From NCBI GenBank assembly GCA_037367355.1, contig CM074700.1, forward strand, positions 2,914,001 through 2,978,000: a stretch of DNA of 64,000 bases, in the 5' to 3' direction. Source of the DNA: Neoscytalidium dimidiatum. Lineage: Eukaryota; Ascomycota; Dothideomycetes; Botryosphaeriales; Botryosphaeriaceae. The notes under the pieces were generated by a model. That model searched no databases. It was not told where the DNA came from and worked only from the letters and a program-made list of their open reading frames with translations. Shown here piece by piece: positions 1-11,010 of the stretch. How positions within the stretch are numbered: position 1 is the first letter of the stretch; each line of letters starts with the position of its first letter. A program made the position numbers and the translations under genes.

Positions 1-635
1 TAATAATTTAAAAGATATTATTATATAAGCTAGATTTATAACTATTAAATTAAGTAGTTAATAGAATATTATATTAAATAATAATAATAAGTAAAATAAA
101 TAAATTAGTATACTAGTAAAAAATACTAAATATAAATAATTATATATATTTAATATATACTAATAAATAAGCGAGGTTAGTAGCTAAATTAAATATATAA
201 TAAATATATTATAGTAATAAATTAAGTACTATAATACTAGAATTTAATAGCTTTTTAATATTTAAAATAGTTTTTATTATCTATTAGCTTATAGTATTAA
301 TAAACTTCTCTATTTTCTCTAGTATTATATTCTATTAGAATCTACTTTTAAAAGACTACTTAGAAGAGAGGCTAGAAGCTAAGCTAGATAGAAAATTCTA
401 TTTTAAGATAGTAGTCGGCGGTTTCTAGAGTAAATATAAATTTAAACCGAATCTATAATTTCTAAAACGGAGAAGAATAAAAAGTAAAACTAGAAAAGAG
501 AAAGAAAAGATAAGGAAACCTAATATTACTTTAAACGCTACGTAGAAAATAGGGGTAGGCGTATTATAATATCTACCTATACTATTCTACTATAACCTTA
601 AGATTACTCCTTACTAACTTTCTTTAGATCTTAGA
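1..635. repeat. RIP-mutated repeat remnant (AT-rich edge)
   Basis: This block is extremely A+T rich and, read base by base, contains no CpA and no TpG dinucleotide. The first CpA is at 636-637, where composition returns to normal. Several CpG steps survive (for example near 172, 417, 457, 536-541 and 559). Loss of CpA/TpG with gain of TpA is the known footprint of repeat-induced point mutation in Pezizomycotina, which acts on duplicated DNA such as transposons. No ORF or recognisable element remains, so the original repeat cannot be named. The left border lies outside the window. Confidence 0.85.
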
Positions 636-2381
636 CAACCATATCGCAGTGATTTCTGGATCCGACTGAGTAGCGTGAAGGCTTACAGCCTTTAGTTTCC
701 TGCTTGTAGCTTCTAGGTAGCGGCGTCAGCGTTCCACGACATGGTACGCTGAACGCCTACTGCTCTGCTGCATGCACACTCCCCCAGTTTCCTGTGCTCC
801 TCGCAGAAATGGCCCCGACTGGTTTCAAGACCAGCAGCAATTCGGCGAAATATGCGCTCGCCATGCGAAGAAATAAGTTCCCACTCCTCAAGAAAAAAAA
901 CGGGTCTTTACGTTCACGGTATGACTGTATCACCACGGGCAATACTAAAACGCCAGCATTCTTCAGATCCGAGATGCTTGGAAGGAGAGAGCTAAGCGGA
1001 GGCAGCGCGACAATGCCAGGAGATGGAATCATTTTCTGAGTCCAGAAAGATCGAGACAAGATAGAATTTCAGCAAAATCCAGGGAAAAAAAAAAAAAAAA
1101 GAAGAGGCTCGAAGCAAATCGTCAGGCACAGGCCTAATTATCCACCCCCAGCATCCCATCAACTTTTCAACCCCTCCCCTCCTTTTCGACGCCTTCTGGC
1201 CGCCCCACGGCCCTTTCGATGCGCGACAATAATGAGAGATCACAAAGATCGGGGCGCGCCGGGTATGAGACCCGACTGCCGGTAGAGACGCAGGAGAGAC
1301 ACCATCCCATGTCGCACGGAAACGCGGGGAGGGCGCGCTGCGTCCGCGAGTGCACCAGCGGCCCAGGCGACTTTTCCCAAAATTCGCTGACACCTGAGCC
1401 ATGCCACTGCGTGGCTGCTGCTGCTGCTGCTGCGCGCACATGCGCGAGCGAGCAGTGATCTGAACGTGTGTGTTACTGTGTCCGCGCGCGCTTCCGGCCA
1501 CGGCTGAGCCGGCGGCTGTCCCGAAACTCGATTCGATCATCCCTCCCTCTCTCAGAGCGGGAGACGCCCGCTATATTGGCCTCCTGCATATGACGACCAT
1601 CGCTCAAGATCCGCGAATTCTGGATGGAGAGGCATGTGATGGTCTTTTGAATTGCGAAAAGCAAATGGCAGACAGAAGAGATAAAGTGCATACTCTAATG
1701 GCATGATCATGGATGACCCCGCCCCGCAACCGCGATAATTTCCGTGGGCTGTAGGTTGGTGACAGAAAGGTACTGGCAATGTTACATTTCTTATGATCCC
1801 CCTGCTCTAAAACAATAACCCTAATGAGTCGATCAAAGAGCTCGTTCTCAAACTGGGACCTCGAGACATGATCGAAGTAAGACGCATATAACCTTGAAAA
1901 GAGAAACTTGATTTTTTGGCAATCAACCTTGTCCGCCGGCCTCTCGCCAGCCCTCGATATCAGATCCGTATATCTACCCATACCCAGACCAGACAACGTG
2001 TGCACCACTGTAACCGTGCCATGCCTGAGGAAAACAAGGGAAGAACTAGTGAAGGGGAAATGAATACTCAGGGGAAAGGTGCTCGTGTCTGTCATTAAGA
2101 TAGTGAAAAAAGTGACCTTCCCCATGCAAGCAATGCGCTAACCATCCCATCGTCGACCATATCAATGAAGCAGCCCCGGTCTCCTACTGACGCCGTAACC
2201 ATGAAGGTGCACACAAACGGAATGTACCAACGCCGGCGCCAGAGAAGAAGGTGGTCGTAGTGGGAAGATGATGAGCCGAGGGTGCGCATCGCAGTGTGGC
2301 TTCTCTGTAACCCAACCTGCTCTCTTTTTCGCCGGAATTGGAGTCGGAATTTGGAAACGAACCCTTGCAGCATCCACAAGC
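636..2381. other. Intergenic, no supported gene
   Basis: This is normal-composition DNA between the RIP block and the 3' end of the cullin gene. It holds an A run (about 1084-1099) and a short GCT/CTG trinucleotide run (about 1414-1432). Open frames exist at 992-1540 and 1604-2125 on the minus strand, but they carry no recognisable domain, no coherent splice extension and low-complexity translations. I see nothing else in it. Confidence 0.5.
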
Positions 2382-4881
2382 TTAAGCCAAGTAGCCAAGG
2401 TCGTTCTCCTCGCCCTCTAGACGCTCCAGGTATTCCTTCTCCAGCAGGATATCGATGCACTTCTTGATATCGGCAACCTTGGGCGTGAAGCGGGAGCGGA
2501 TCTGGTTAATAGTCTCACCGACGAGTTGCTGATGCTTCATCTTCTTCCGAGACTTCATGATGCGGACAATGGCAGACTAAGGTTCGCAAATTAGCGCATA
2601 GAACATTCCAGAACATGAGAGCTAAACATACCTGCATGAGAAGCTTCCTGTCCTCCTCGATCGTCTTGTGAGTGTCCTCAACTTCCTGCTTCTGTTCGCT
2701 CTTGATGCCAATGTTCAGGTTGACCTTGAGCTTCTTGGTCCTGAACCCGTAGTTCAGGTTGAAAGTAGTACCAGGCTCCGGCTTCGAGCCTTCAGGGCTG
2801 ATAGTTAGGACCTTTGCCTTGAGGAAGACGGCAATGCTAGGATCTAAGGTACCACGATCCAGCTTAGTTGCTTCCTCAATCTCCTCGTAGGTGAGGGTGT
2901 CTGTGTCATTGAACAGGAGCAATATGGCCATCTGATATGTCGAGACCTGGAAGATCGGAGATGCCTTACTTCCAGGGATCTTGATGTAATTGGCCCGCAT
3001 TTCACCCTTACACAGCTGCCACAGCCAAGTCAGCTTGCGTCCCGAGTGCTTGCTGCCATAGAACGCATTGAAGCGTTCATAGGTCTTGACAATGACCTGG
3101 GGTGGAGCGAACGGTGTTGTCGGCGGGTTGAGAGGCCAGAAGCCGGTACCGAGGATGTGGTACTGAGCATCTACGGCCGTCTTCTTGTCCTCGTCATCCA
3201 GAGTGTCGCTGACCCATTCCTTGAAAGACGAGTTCAGGTCTTTCGAGATCTGCATATCCTGGAACATCCGCTGGAGCTTGTTGGTGTATTCGAAACCACA
3301 AGCATCCTTCAGCTTTGCAATCATAGAAGTCTCGGCATCATCGGAGGCAGAGTTCGTGTTGACCAGGCGCTTCGCGAGCATACGGGAGTAGAATTTCTGG
3401 AAAACATCCTTGTCCTCGATGTACTTGAAGATGGTCATGATCTGCGTCAACTGCTTCTCCATGTCATCCTCCTCCGACATCTTCGCACCCGACTTTTTGA
3501 GAAGCTGATCGGTGTACTTGGCCAGCAGCTCAGGAGACTTGGTTGAGCCAGACTTGCAAACCTTGTTGCGATTAACGAATTCCCTGCAGGCGTTGTCCAA
3601 TGACCGCACAAATTCCGACTCGCCCGCGAATGCCTTGTTGACCAGGTCCTGGTACTGCGTGTGAACTTCCAAAAGCGCCTCAACGTAAACCTTGGGTTCG
3701 AGGTCATCGGTTGCAACTTTCTCGACAGCTGACAGACCAGCCTTGCGGACGTGGTTCTCGAAGCGGGTCCTGAGAGGATCGAGGCCTTGAGGAATGCGCG
3801 CAAGCAGTTTGTACATGCGTGCCAAATCGTCGATACGGTCCTGGTCGAGAAGCAACTGGAACTCTTCCCGAAGAGCTTGGGAGTGGTCTGCAATCAGCAC
3901 CGTCTCGCATGTCCTCATGAGTGGCCCCATGATTTCATCCAGTAGGTAAAGCGGGACCCGCTCTTTCTCCTCATCCAGACGCGACTCGGCCTTCTTCATG
4001 TAATCAACTACACTGTTGTCTGCAAGAAAGCGACTGGACTCTTTCCTGTAATAATCGGCGGTGGCCTCGAGGAAGGGCTTCTCAAAGAACTCCTTGTACA
4101 CATCCAGGGTTGTCTTAGTGCTGTCCGACTCGTCTAAGCCAAGGGAAACGAACGAGTCCACAACGCTCTTGATTTGGTTCTGCTCGATGGTCTCGCCGTT
4201 CCTTTGCTTCTCAACTAGGCGTAGGACGGATTTCATGACATTCTTCTGGGTTTGCATGAACATGTCCTCTTTCCATCGAACCAAGTGCAGCGTGTAGATA
4301 TCGTAGATGTTCTTCTTGCCTTCATCCATCTCGCGCTTGACCCAGTGGCGGTTCAGATACCTAAACAAGTGGTTGTTGTACTGACCGGCAGTAGTGTAGC
4401 GATTCCATTCCTTTATGTAAAATGTCAGGAGAGCTTCATCGGCGTGTTCGGTGGACTTCTTGTAAACGTCGCGAAGGTGCTCCTTCAGATACTCGATAAG
4501 ATGGTTGTAGAGGTCCTCTCCAAGGAGGTGTGCTGCCCTTTTTGTCAAAACTAACCTTCCTTGCCACGGAGCGCACGGGTGGGTAGACTCGACTTACCAC
4601 CTCCACGGTTGTTGACGCCGCCATTGGCAGCGCCGAAGCCGCCGCTGCCGACAGCTTTCTGTGCAGTACAGAAGTTGTGGATGGCTGTGTAAAGACCCAT
4701 ATACGTCTTCATATCGATCCCTTCCCTCAGGTCGGTCATGATCCGGTCGACGCCGGCCTGGAGGTAGTTCCATCTGTGGCGGCGTGTCAGTAAATGGGTG
4801 CGCGATGGGTCGGAGTAGTGAAAGCACGCACGTCGCAGCTGAATCATCCTTGCTCGGCATGGGTGGCATAGGAGACGGCAT
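2382..4881 (-). CDS. cul1: Cullin-1, scaffold of SCF ubiquitin ligase
   Basis: The SCF scaffold holds Skp1/F-box adaptors at its N-terminal half and the RING protein Rbx1 at its C-terminal half. Exons in coding order are 4881-4832, 4773-4598, 4550-2632 and 2576-2382. They join to 779 aa, the usual length for this family. The N-terminal segment [12 protein letters not shown], a long cullin-repeat region, and the final winged-helix block are all present. The neddylation motif IVRIMK and the terminal sequence DLGYLA are encoded by the last exon, so NEDD8 attachment is expected on that Lys. The ATG at 4881 opens a short Pro/Met-rich leader spliced directly to the conserved body. The acceptor of intron 2 (47 nt, TTAG at 4551) is the least certain junction; it restores frame exactly. 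The last intron (2577-2631) has no in-frame stop. The family is certain; the Cul1 subtype is very likely from the N-terminal similarity. Confidence 0.93.
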
Positions 4882-5673
4882 CTTGAACGGTCGGAAAGCG
4901 GACGGCCGCTCTGCAGATTAGAAATCGACGCGGCGGAGTGAAAGAAGACGACGAGGTGGGGTGGTGGCGAAGTAGGTCGAGGAAGAGGAGATGGACCCTG
5001 CAGGGTGGGAGCAGAGCCTGCAAGTGAGGGGGGGCCAACGTTAGAAGGAGCTGTTTGGTGATTGCAGGCACGGAGCTGCGCGTGTCCGAGAGTGCAGCGC
5101 GTGCGGTAGCAAGACACAGCTTGGTAACGGCACGCAGGATCGGAGGGCAAGCGGAAGATCTTGTCGCAGCGGGCGCGGTGCGGGCGACCGAGGACAAAGG
5201 CGGCGGGCGATTAGTACACGCGTCGAAGATGTCGACGGGGGGGAAGGGGAAGGTGTTGGACAGAAGTGAAGTAAGGTGCACGGCAAGCGGGCCAGGCCAG
5301 GCGTCAATGTAGGCTCACGCTCAACGGCGGCCAAGACTTCGGTTGCCGCCTGCACCTGCGCCTCAGCCCTATCGCCGGATCACTGCCAGCTCGCCGCAGA
5401 CCCCTCCGTCCAAGCGAGTCAAGCACAAAAAGCATTTACGTTTGCAGCAATGGCCCCGGAGCTACAGCTGAGAATGTCTTGGCACTTTCCTGCTCGAACT
5501 CTGCTTGGACGTTACCGCGAAGCTATCGGACAGTACATACACACCCGAGCGGCCTCGGTCATGGCGCCGTCGCTAGAACCGCCGTTCATTCCGTCATCGC
5601 CGCACCAGTCACCCCCAGACTGCACCGCTAGGCACCCTCAGGCAGCAGCATCTTTTAATTTCGTATACTAACC
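4882..5673. other. Intergenic: cullin 5' region and cupin 3' side
   Basis: This is upstream DNA of the minus-strand cullin gene, GC-rich near 4950-5300, presumably holding its promoter and 5' UTR. Overlapping small ORFs on both strands show no domain and look random. Confidence 0.4.
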
Positions 5674-6222
5674 TCAGACACCCACCGCCGGCCCCTTCTC
5701 GCCATAGATGGGGTCCTTTCCAAACCAGCTCAAACTTTCAATGCTTTTAACCTTGTCCTCCTCACTCTTCTTCCCGTAGCACATATCCCACTGGAAGCCT
5801 TTAGGGTAGCTCCCAACCATCTCGAATCCGCCACTCAGGTCTTCAAGCAGTCGGTGGCCAACCCCAGCTGGAATAATGACCACGTCGCCCTTCTCCACGA
5901 CCGGCTCGACTCTGCCATCATTACTCTCGCCGCCGAAACAAAGCTTCGCGCGCCCATCGCTGATGCAAAGGACCTCGTGTGTAGTGCTGTGGAAATGCGT
6001 TGTGCTATACATGGTGTAGCGCCACTGCGGGACCACAACGCCGACGCTGTTAAGGTGTGTTTCTACAGCTGATGCCGAAACAGTGGAAGGTACAAAGGCC
6101 GAGTGATAGATGAGCAGAGGCTTTTGCTGGATGCTAGTATTCGGGACGAGATTGTGTGCTGGAATTTGGTGCTTGCTGACTTCCAGGCTCGACAACGGCG
6201 TTAAAGACAGCTTGGGCGACAT
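5674..6222 (-). CDS. Cupin-domain protein (YjlB-like)
   Basis: This is an intact single-exon gene of 182 aa starting at an ATG. It is a small beta-barrel cupin: motif 1 is HFHSTTHEVL (about residues 76-85) followed by a glycine-bearing strand, and motif 2 is GDVVIIPAGVGH (about 111-122). The two His of motif 1, its Glu and the His of motif 2 are the usual metal ligands, so a bound divalent metal is expected. The layout resembles the YjlB group of cupins found across bacteria and fungi, whose substrate is not established. There is no signal peptide or membrane segment, so it is likely cytosolic. No neighbour suggests a pathway. The family call is secure; the reaction is unknown. Confidence 0.85.
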   Translation of the reverse strand: MSPKLSLTPLSSLEVSKHQIPAHNLVPNTSIQQKPLLIYHSAFVPSTVSASAVETHLNSVGVVVPQWRYTMYSTTHFHSTTHEVLCISDGRAKLCFGGESNDGRVEPVVEKGDVVIIPAGVGHRLLEDLSGGFEMVGSYPKGFQWDMCYGKKSEEDKVKSIESLSWFGKDPIYGEKGPAVGV

Positions 6223-6757
6223 GTTCGGAGCGATTGTTTGAATTCTTGTACTTATGATAAGACCTCAGGAGACGTAGAGATGAGTCTTTTGATGTCCGCC
6301 GTCTGCCGCCACATCGATGCTCTGAAGTGCATGGTGCACGCGACAGGTGCACTCGACATACGTCATCCCGTATCGATATGACAGCAAGGGTGTGCCGCCG
6401 CCGAGCTGTGCCCGTGCTACCCAAGACATCAAATTAATCGTCCTTCAACTGCCTGAACAGAAAACCTATCGCCAGAGCAAGAAAAACGAGAAAACACCCT
6501 CTTCCGTAACAAAATTGTAAAGTGACTATGGGCTGTGTGGGAAATCTTTGGACGATGGTATACGGCAAAAACACCACTAACGCCGTCCAGCGCCGACCAG
6601 CCCTATTCGCCAGCAGCTCCCAATAAGAGCGAGGATAGGCGCCAAGATTCCCAATCGCCATGAGAAAGAACCGCCCAATCGAACAAGCATTAATGCCAAA
6701 AGATAAAGCAGATAATTCAGCGAAGCGCCAGTGTCATAGAATCTAAAAGACCCGAGC
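6223..6757. other. Intergenic, nothing recognised
   Basis: This holds the cupin promoter side and the 3' flank of the next minus-strand gene. Short minus-strand ORFs at 6434-6661 and 6577-6846 overlap each other and have no motif; I treat them as chance frames in the 3' region. Confidence 0.4.
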
Positions 6758-7923
6758 CTATCTCTTAAGCACAGCCTCGTAGATGCTAACGATAGAACCA
6801 ATGCCCGCACCAATAAGGACACCATGGTGGCCGGCAGGCAAAGCATCTGCGACCGTCAAGACCGTCTCGTCGGCAACAAGACCAGAGAAGCGAACACCGT
6901 GAGCGTACACCATGTATGACACCAGAGCCTTGGCAAGATTGAAGGTGAGCGGGTCAACCTGATACGCAGGTTTCCTTGAAGCGAGACCGGAGCCTTTGGA
7001 CTTAAGAGTTATGTTGAAAAAGTATGCAAAGACAAGCGGAATGAAAAGGCTGGTGTTGGCCCAGAGTAGCGTAGGGCTCCAGAAAGAGCTGGTCAAGAGG
7101 ACGAAGAGCTCGGGGAAGTGAACAGGGTACGAGTTTGTTCCAAGAGCGCTGATAGCAGGAATGTCGAAGAAATAAAACCATGGTATGACCTGCTTCTGGA
7201 GATAGAGCCCCTCAACAAGGATCACGGCAGCCTCGACACCAACGACTGAACTCAGCACCTCACGAATGTATTCCGCGAAGTCGGTCACACCCGAATTTGT
7301 CCAGGCATTGCCAACTTTGCTCCTAACAATCGCGGTTTGGCGCTCAATGGCATCGGTCACAACGGCGGGAGACGGCGGGAGCGGGACTTGAGCGGCGACA
7401 CGCTGTACAGAACGCGGGGTGCGAGTGGCGAGAACCTTCGTTTGGGCAGGTGAGGCTTCTGCTTCGTCACTACAGTAGAGGTATCATCAGCTTGGAATGC
7501 CGTATCTGACGCGTGCCCATCTCTGAAGACGCGTCACAGTACCCACGCGCACTTACTGCGAATCAATCTGCTCCTGCTTGATCTTGGTAACACGCCTGCG
7601 CGGGCGTGTAGAGCGCGGCTCGCGAGGCTCGCTGTCCGATTCCACGGGCGCGTTCGCGCGTGTCTTCTTCACTGGCGAAGAGCTTCGCTCATAGTACTCA
7701 GTGAAGGCTTTATTGCTCGCGAGGCGCGTCGAGTTGTTCTTCAGGTGCTCATCAAGGTTGGCGACAAGGTCATCTTTGAGCATATTCTCATACCTGGTGT
7801 CGGTCAGTTCTCGACGCGCTCGGACACTCGACGCGTCGTGGTAGCTGCGTACCCAGTAAAGCCGGCCTCGTCGGCCAGAGCGACGAGTTCGGCCTTGCGC
7901 TGCTTCTGTAGCCAGGATGACAT
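6758..7923 (-). CDS. SAP/HeH-like N-terminus plus multi-helix membrane protein
   Basis: Three exons (7923-7853, 7793-7557, 7469-6758) join in frame to 339 aa. The N-terminus reads MSSWLQKQRKAELVALADEA and ends near residue 45 in a second helix (VANLDEHL). This helix-extended-helix pattern looks like a SAP/HeH DNA-binding motif. Residues about 50-140 are polar and basic (an RPRRRVTK stretch, NLS-like). From about residue 165 the protein becomes hydrophobic, with four or five likely membrane helices and a C-terminal glycine-rich helix (GVLIGAGIGSI). A HeH motif followed by membrane spans recalls inner-nuclear-membrane proteins, so a nuclear envelope or ER location is my inference. I do not recognise an orthologous named gene. 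Splice junctions match consensus and the frame is exact. Confidence 0.75.
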
Positions 7924-8354
7924 GGTGGTCTAATACAAGGGATGCAGTCGCGTAGCCTAGGCGAAGCGATGCAGACGTGATGGAAATGAAGAAAACAGTG
8001 TGCGCGCAGATGAGCAGGGTGGGTAAGTGTTGTGGTGTTGATGAGGGAAGCTCGAAGTCTGGGTAAACAACTCAGCACGTATAAGCGAGACCCCGCACCC
8101 GATCCGGTAACTGTACCAAAACAATACTTTATCCCTGACGAGAAGCCAGTCTATAATTGCCCATTGTCCATCACCCATCTCTTTACTAGACGCTAATTGT
8201 AATCCCACAGGCATAATCGCATTGTAACTATCAACATTGTAGCTCATAGCCCATTTACTATCATCATCAGCCGTCAATACTCAGCTGCCTCGCGGTGTGC
8301 ATGAATGCACTATGGATATTCGACAGCATTTCGTAATCTAAATACTGAGTTCAA
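7924..8354. other. Intergenic, nothing recognised
   Basis: This is the promoter side of the SAP-like gene and the 3' flank of the chromate-transporter gene. A 106-codon minus-strand ORF at 7957-8277 has no motif and lies where a promoter is expected. Confidence 0.4.
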
Positions 8355-10150
8355 TCACCTTCCAACAGTTCCATACCAGCATAATCCGAGTACGGCACCG
8401 AAGACGATAGCTAACGGAGCAGGCACGTTGAACCAAGCACTCTCCGCATAGGTAACGGCAGCCACAACGACCCAGAAAGGCTCCGAGGCGATGCTCTTGC
8501 CATTGCTTTCCTCTGGGGTCAAGTAGCCCATTTCCCATAGCCGATACACTGCCGTGAAAACTAACCCCACGGCTGTCGCATTGACGCCTCTCAGGACACT
8601 AATGATAACTGCCTTTGTCCTTAGTACTCTCCAGAGACTCTGTGAACCTATGGCTAACAAGAGTCCGGGTAAGAAGATGCCGACGAATCCAAGCAAAGCA
8701 CCCACGGCGGTTGGCTGGATGTGTAGGACAGCAAGAGCCCCCAAGTAGACCCCAAAATTAAAGTTCGGCCCTGGGAAAGCCTGAATAATCGCGAGTCCAA
8801 TTAGAAAGTTGCGCGAAGAAACCCAGCCAGGGTCGACAACATATGAGCGCAGAAGGGGTATAACGACCGGCCCACCACCGAAAATGATGGTTCCTGCCAG
8901 ATACATATTCGAAAAAAGGTCCACAGCCAGTGGTGGACTGTCTAATATTGCACGAATGGCGATGATCGCCGCGAATGTTGCTATAACTGTAAGCTAGTCA
9001 ACGTCTTGTGTTACATTGAGTGGACATACCAAAAAAGCATCCTATGATAGACAGTCCCCATCGCAGAGAAATGGCGTGAGAGATAATATCCATGGGGGCA
9101 GCGACGTCCTCGCCATGCTCGTATGAATTAAAGCCCACCTCTGTAGTCGGTTGTTGAGATGATACCTGTGCAGGACTGCCTGACCTTGGAGACGCTGTAG
9201 TAAACCGTCTTTGGACGACGGAATCTCTGGAAAGTCGTTCGTGCGGTGACACGGACTCCTGGAGAGCGCTTTCTTCGGCTGCAGCCTGTGGATCTCCTCC
9301 ACGTTTCCTTGTCCACTTTACTCTAAGCTTGTTGATTTTTTGTTTCAAGTAGCAGTCCCACAAAGGAGTAGCAACGCCACCAATCGCAATGAGCAGTGGA
9401 AAATACCACAACGAATTGTAACAAAGTCCTGCACATGCGCCAAAGATCACGAGAATCCGGGTGAGGCGGTCTTTAATTGCTTTCTCCGCTAACTGAGCAA
9501 TTGGTTAGCAAAGATCAAAAATGACGCTTCCTTTAGATTATCGTACTTGGACAGCAGCAAGGGCGATGATGCCAACAGTGGAGGCGTTCAACCCGGACAG
9601 CAAGGCATATACAGCTTCGGGCAAGAGGTCATCCATCCGCTGCACTCCCAAAGATAAGCCATACATTCCGATAGCCCCAGGAAGACTGACCAATCTCTAT
9701 TAGATATGCAATGACGTTGTGGGTAACGGGGGGCATACCTCCAAAGCATAAATGCGACTATGGCCGGAACAAGTCCCGCATGCAAAAGGGCGAGGAAGAA
9801 CACCATCTTGGTGCTTGCTGGTCCGGGAAGAGCTTGGCATAATGCGAACAGTTCCTGATACTGGATGCGAAGATCAATTCAGTCCGTTTAAGGAAGAACC
9901 ACGGCTGGATAAAATGGCTTACTGTTTGTTCGTCTACCCAAGGAGCCTTACCTCCACTGCCTTCCACAAAGCGCCGGTGCAAAAGCCCAAAGTGAACTGC
10001 CGGGCCACCGAACGATGTGAACCCCAGGTCCCAAGTCCGAGATACTACATCGGCAATGCGCCATGCTAGCGTCTTGGTGTTTGCCTGGTAAGCAAGGTGT
10101 TGGTCTCTTGTGTGGTCACGGACAGCAATAAACAAGTCTCGCAATGGCAT
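8355..10150 (-). pseudogene. Chromate ion transporter (CHR family) with a one-base frameshift
   Basis: This is a two-domain CHR-family proton/chromate antiporter homolog. Exons are 10150-9923, 9860-9739, 9686-9547, 9492-9030 and 8986-8355. The N-domain shows TWDLGFTSFGGP and QALPGPASTKM; the C-domain shows IIQAFPGPNFNFG and many hydrophobic helices, with a polar linker between. All five exons splice cleanly, but exon 3 has one base too many. The conserved frame before position 9661 and the conserved frame after 9658 differ by one at a CCC run (9659-9661, plus strand), and continuing in the first frame meets a stop at 9629-9631. Without that extra base the product would be 527 aa, a normal length. 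Using a TAG acceptor further upstream would keep frame, but it needs a 42-nt intron and loses the conserved residues. The cause may be a real recent pseudogene or an assembly error. The ATG at 10150 is chosen because the longer frame upstream begins with TTG. Confidence 0.8.
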
Positions 10151-11010
10151 ATTCACAAACAAGTCGGTTATCGAAGGGTACACCGGAGAAGAGAGAGTTC
10201 GATGATGGCTGTGAAGTCCAGACTTCAACAGGCCGAGCGAATGATGCCATCGAGGAAGAGGCTGATTCGCTCGGTAGAGCGCCAAGTCTGCTCAAGCCAA
10301 TTCCATCTTATCTGCCTCCGGAATGGCTAAATATGTTCTGATTGTTGACCGTGATCTTCGCTCTGCGCCAACTCAAAAGGAAGCTGACGAGCGCACAACT
10401 TTGAACGAGGGAAGGTAAAAATAGAATCACACCAGGAATGCGTTCCTTCGATCGGCATCCGAAATGACATATGCTGAATTGAGAATATACCAGTATTCAG
10501 CAGCAGAGACAGCGCCTTGGTGTAATCTAGTGCAATCCACGAGACCTACGGAGAGGTAACGACTGTCGTGGCGTGCCGAAAGGGTCGGGTAAGCATTAGT
10601 GCTCTTTGTTCAAAATCTTTCAAACCGGGGTAAATGGAAAGTGGGATTTTTCTCTTAGCGCTTCCATGTAGGAAACGAGTCAGGGGTCACTAGCAATTAG
10701 ACGCGTTTCCAGAGGGGGTGTGGGAAAGCAGGGGGCGCCTAGCTGCTTGGTGTTGAGAAACGCTGAGGTGGGTCGACCGATGACGCGCGAAAAAAGTTGC
10801 CGGCTGGCCATCGGCAGAAACACCTACCAGAGCCAGTTCTCAGCGTCAAGACACTTCCAATCCGCCCGCACTCTCGCCGCTACTCCCGCACATCCACCCC
10901 TCCCTCGCCCGCCGCACTGCTGAGACGCCCGCGTCGCCTTTATTACCCCCCATCCCGAGCGAGCTTACTGGCATAACGCGCAGCGCTGCGCGCTCACCCT
11001 TTGACCCTTC
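10151..11010. promoter_or_regulatory. Divergent intergenic region
   Basis: This lies between the divergent chromate transporter and mitochondrial carrier genes and presumably carries both promoters. Small ORFs here have no motif. No defined binding site could be assigned. Confidence 0.4.

Noticed and set aside
992..2125. Minus-strand frames of 182 and 173 codons downstream of cullin
   Set aside because: No recognisable sequence. The first includes a Gln run from the GCT repeat and a Phe run from the A tract.
10151..10285. 45-residue N-terminal extension of the chromate transporter
   Set aside because: The longer frame starts at TTG. The first ATG (10150) has A at -3 and gives a family-like N-terminus.
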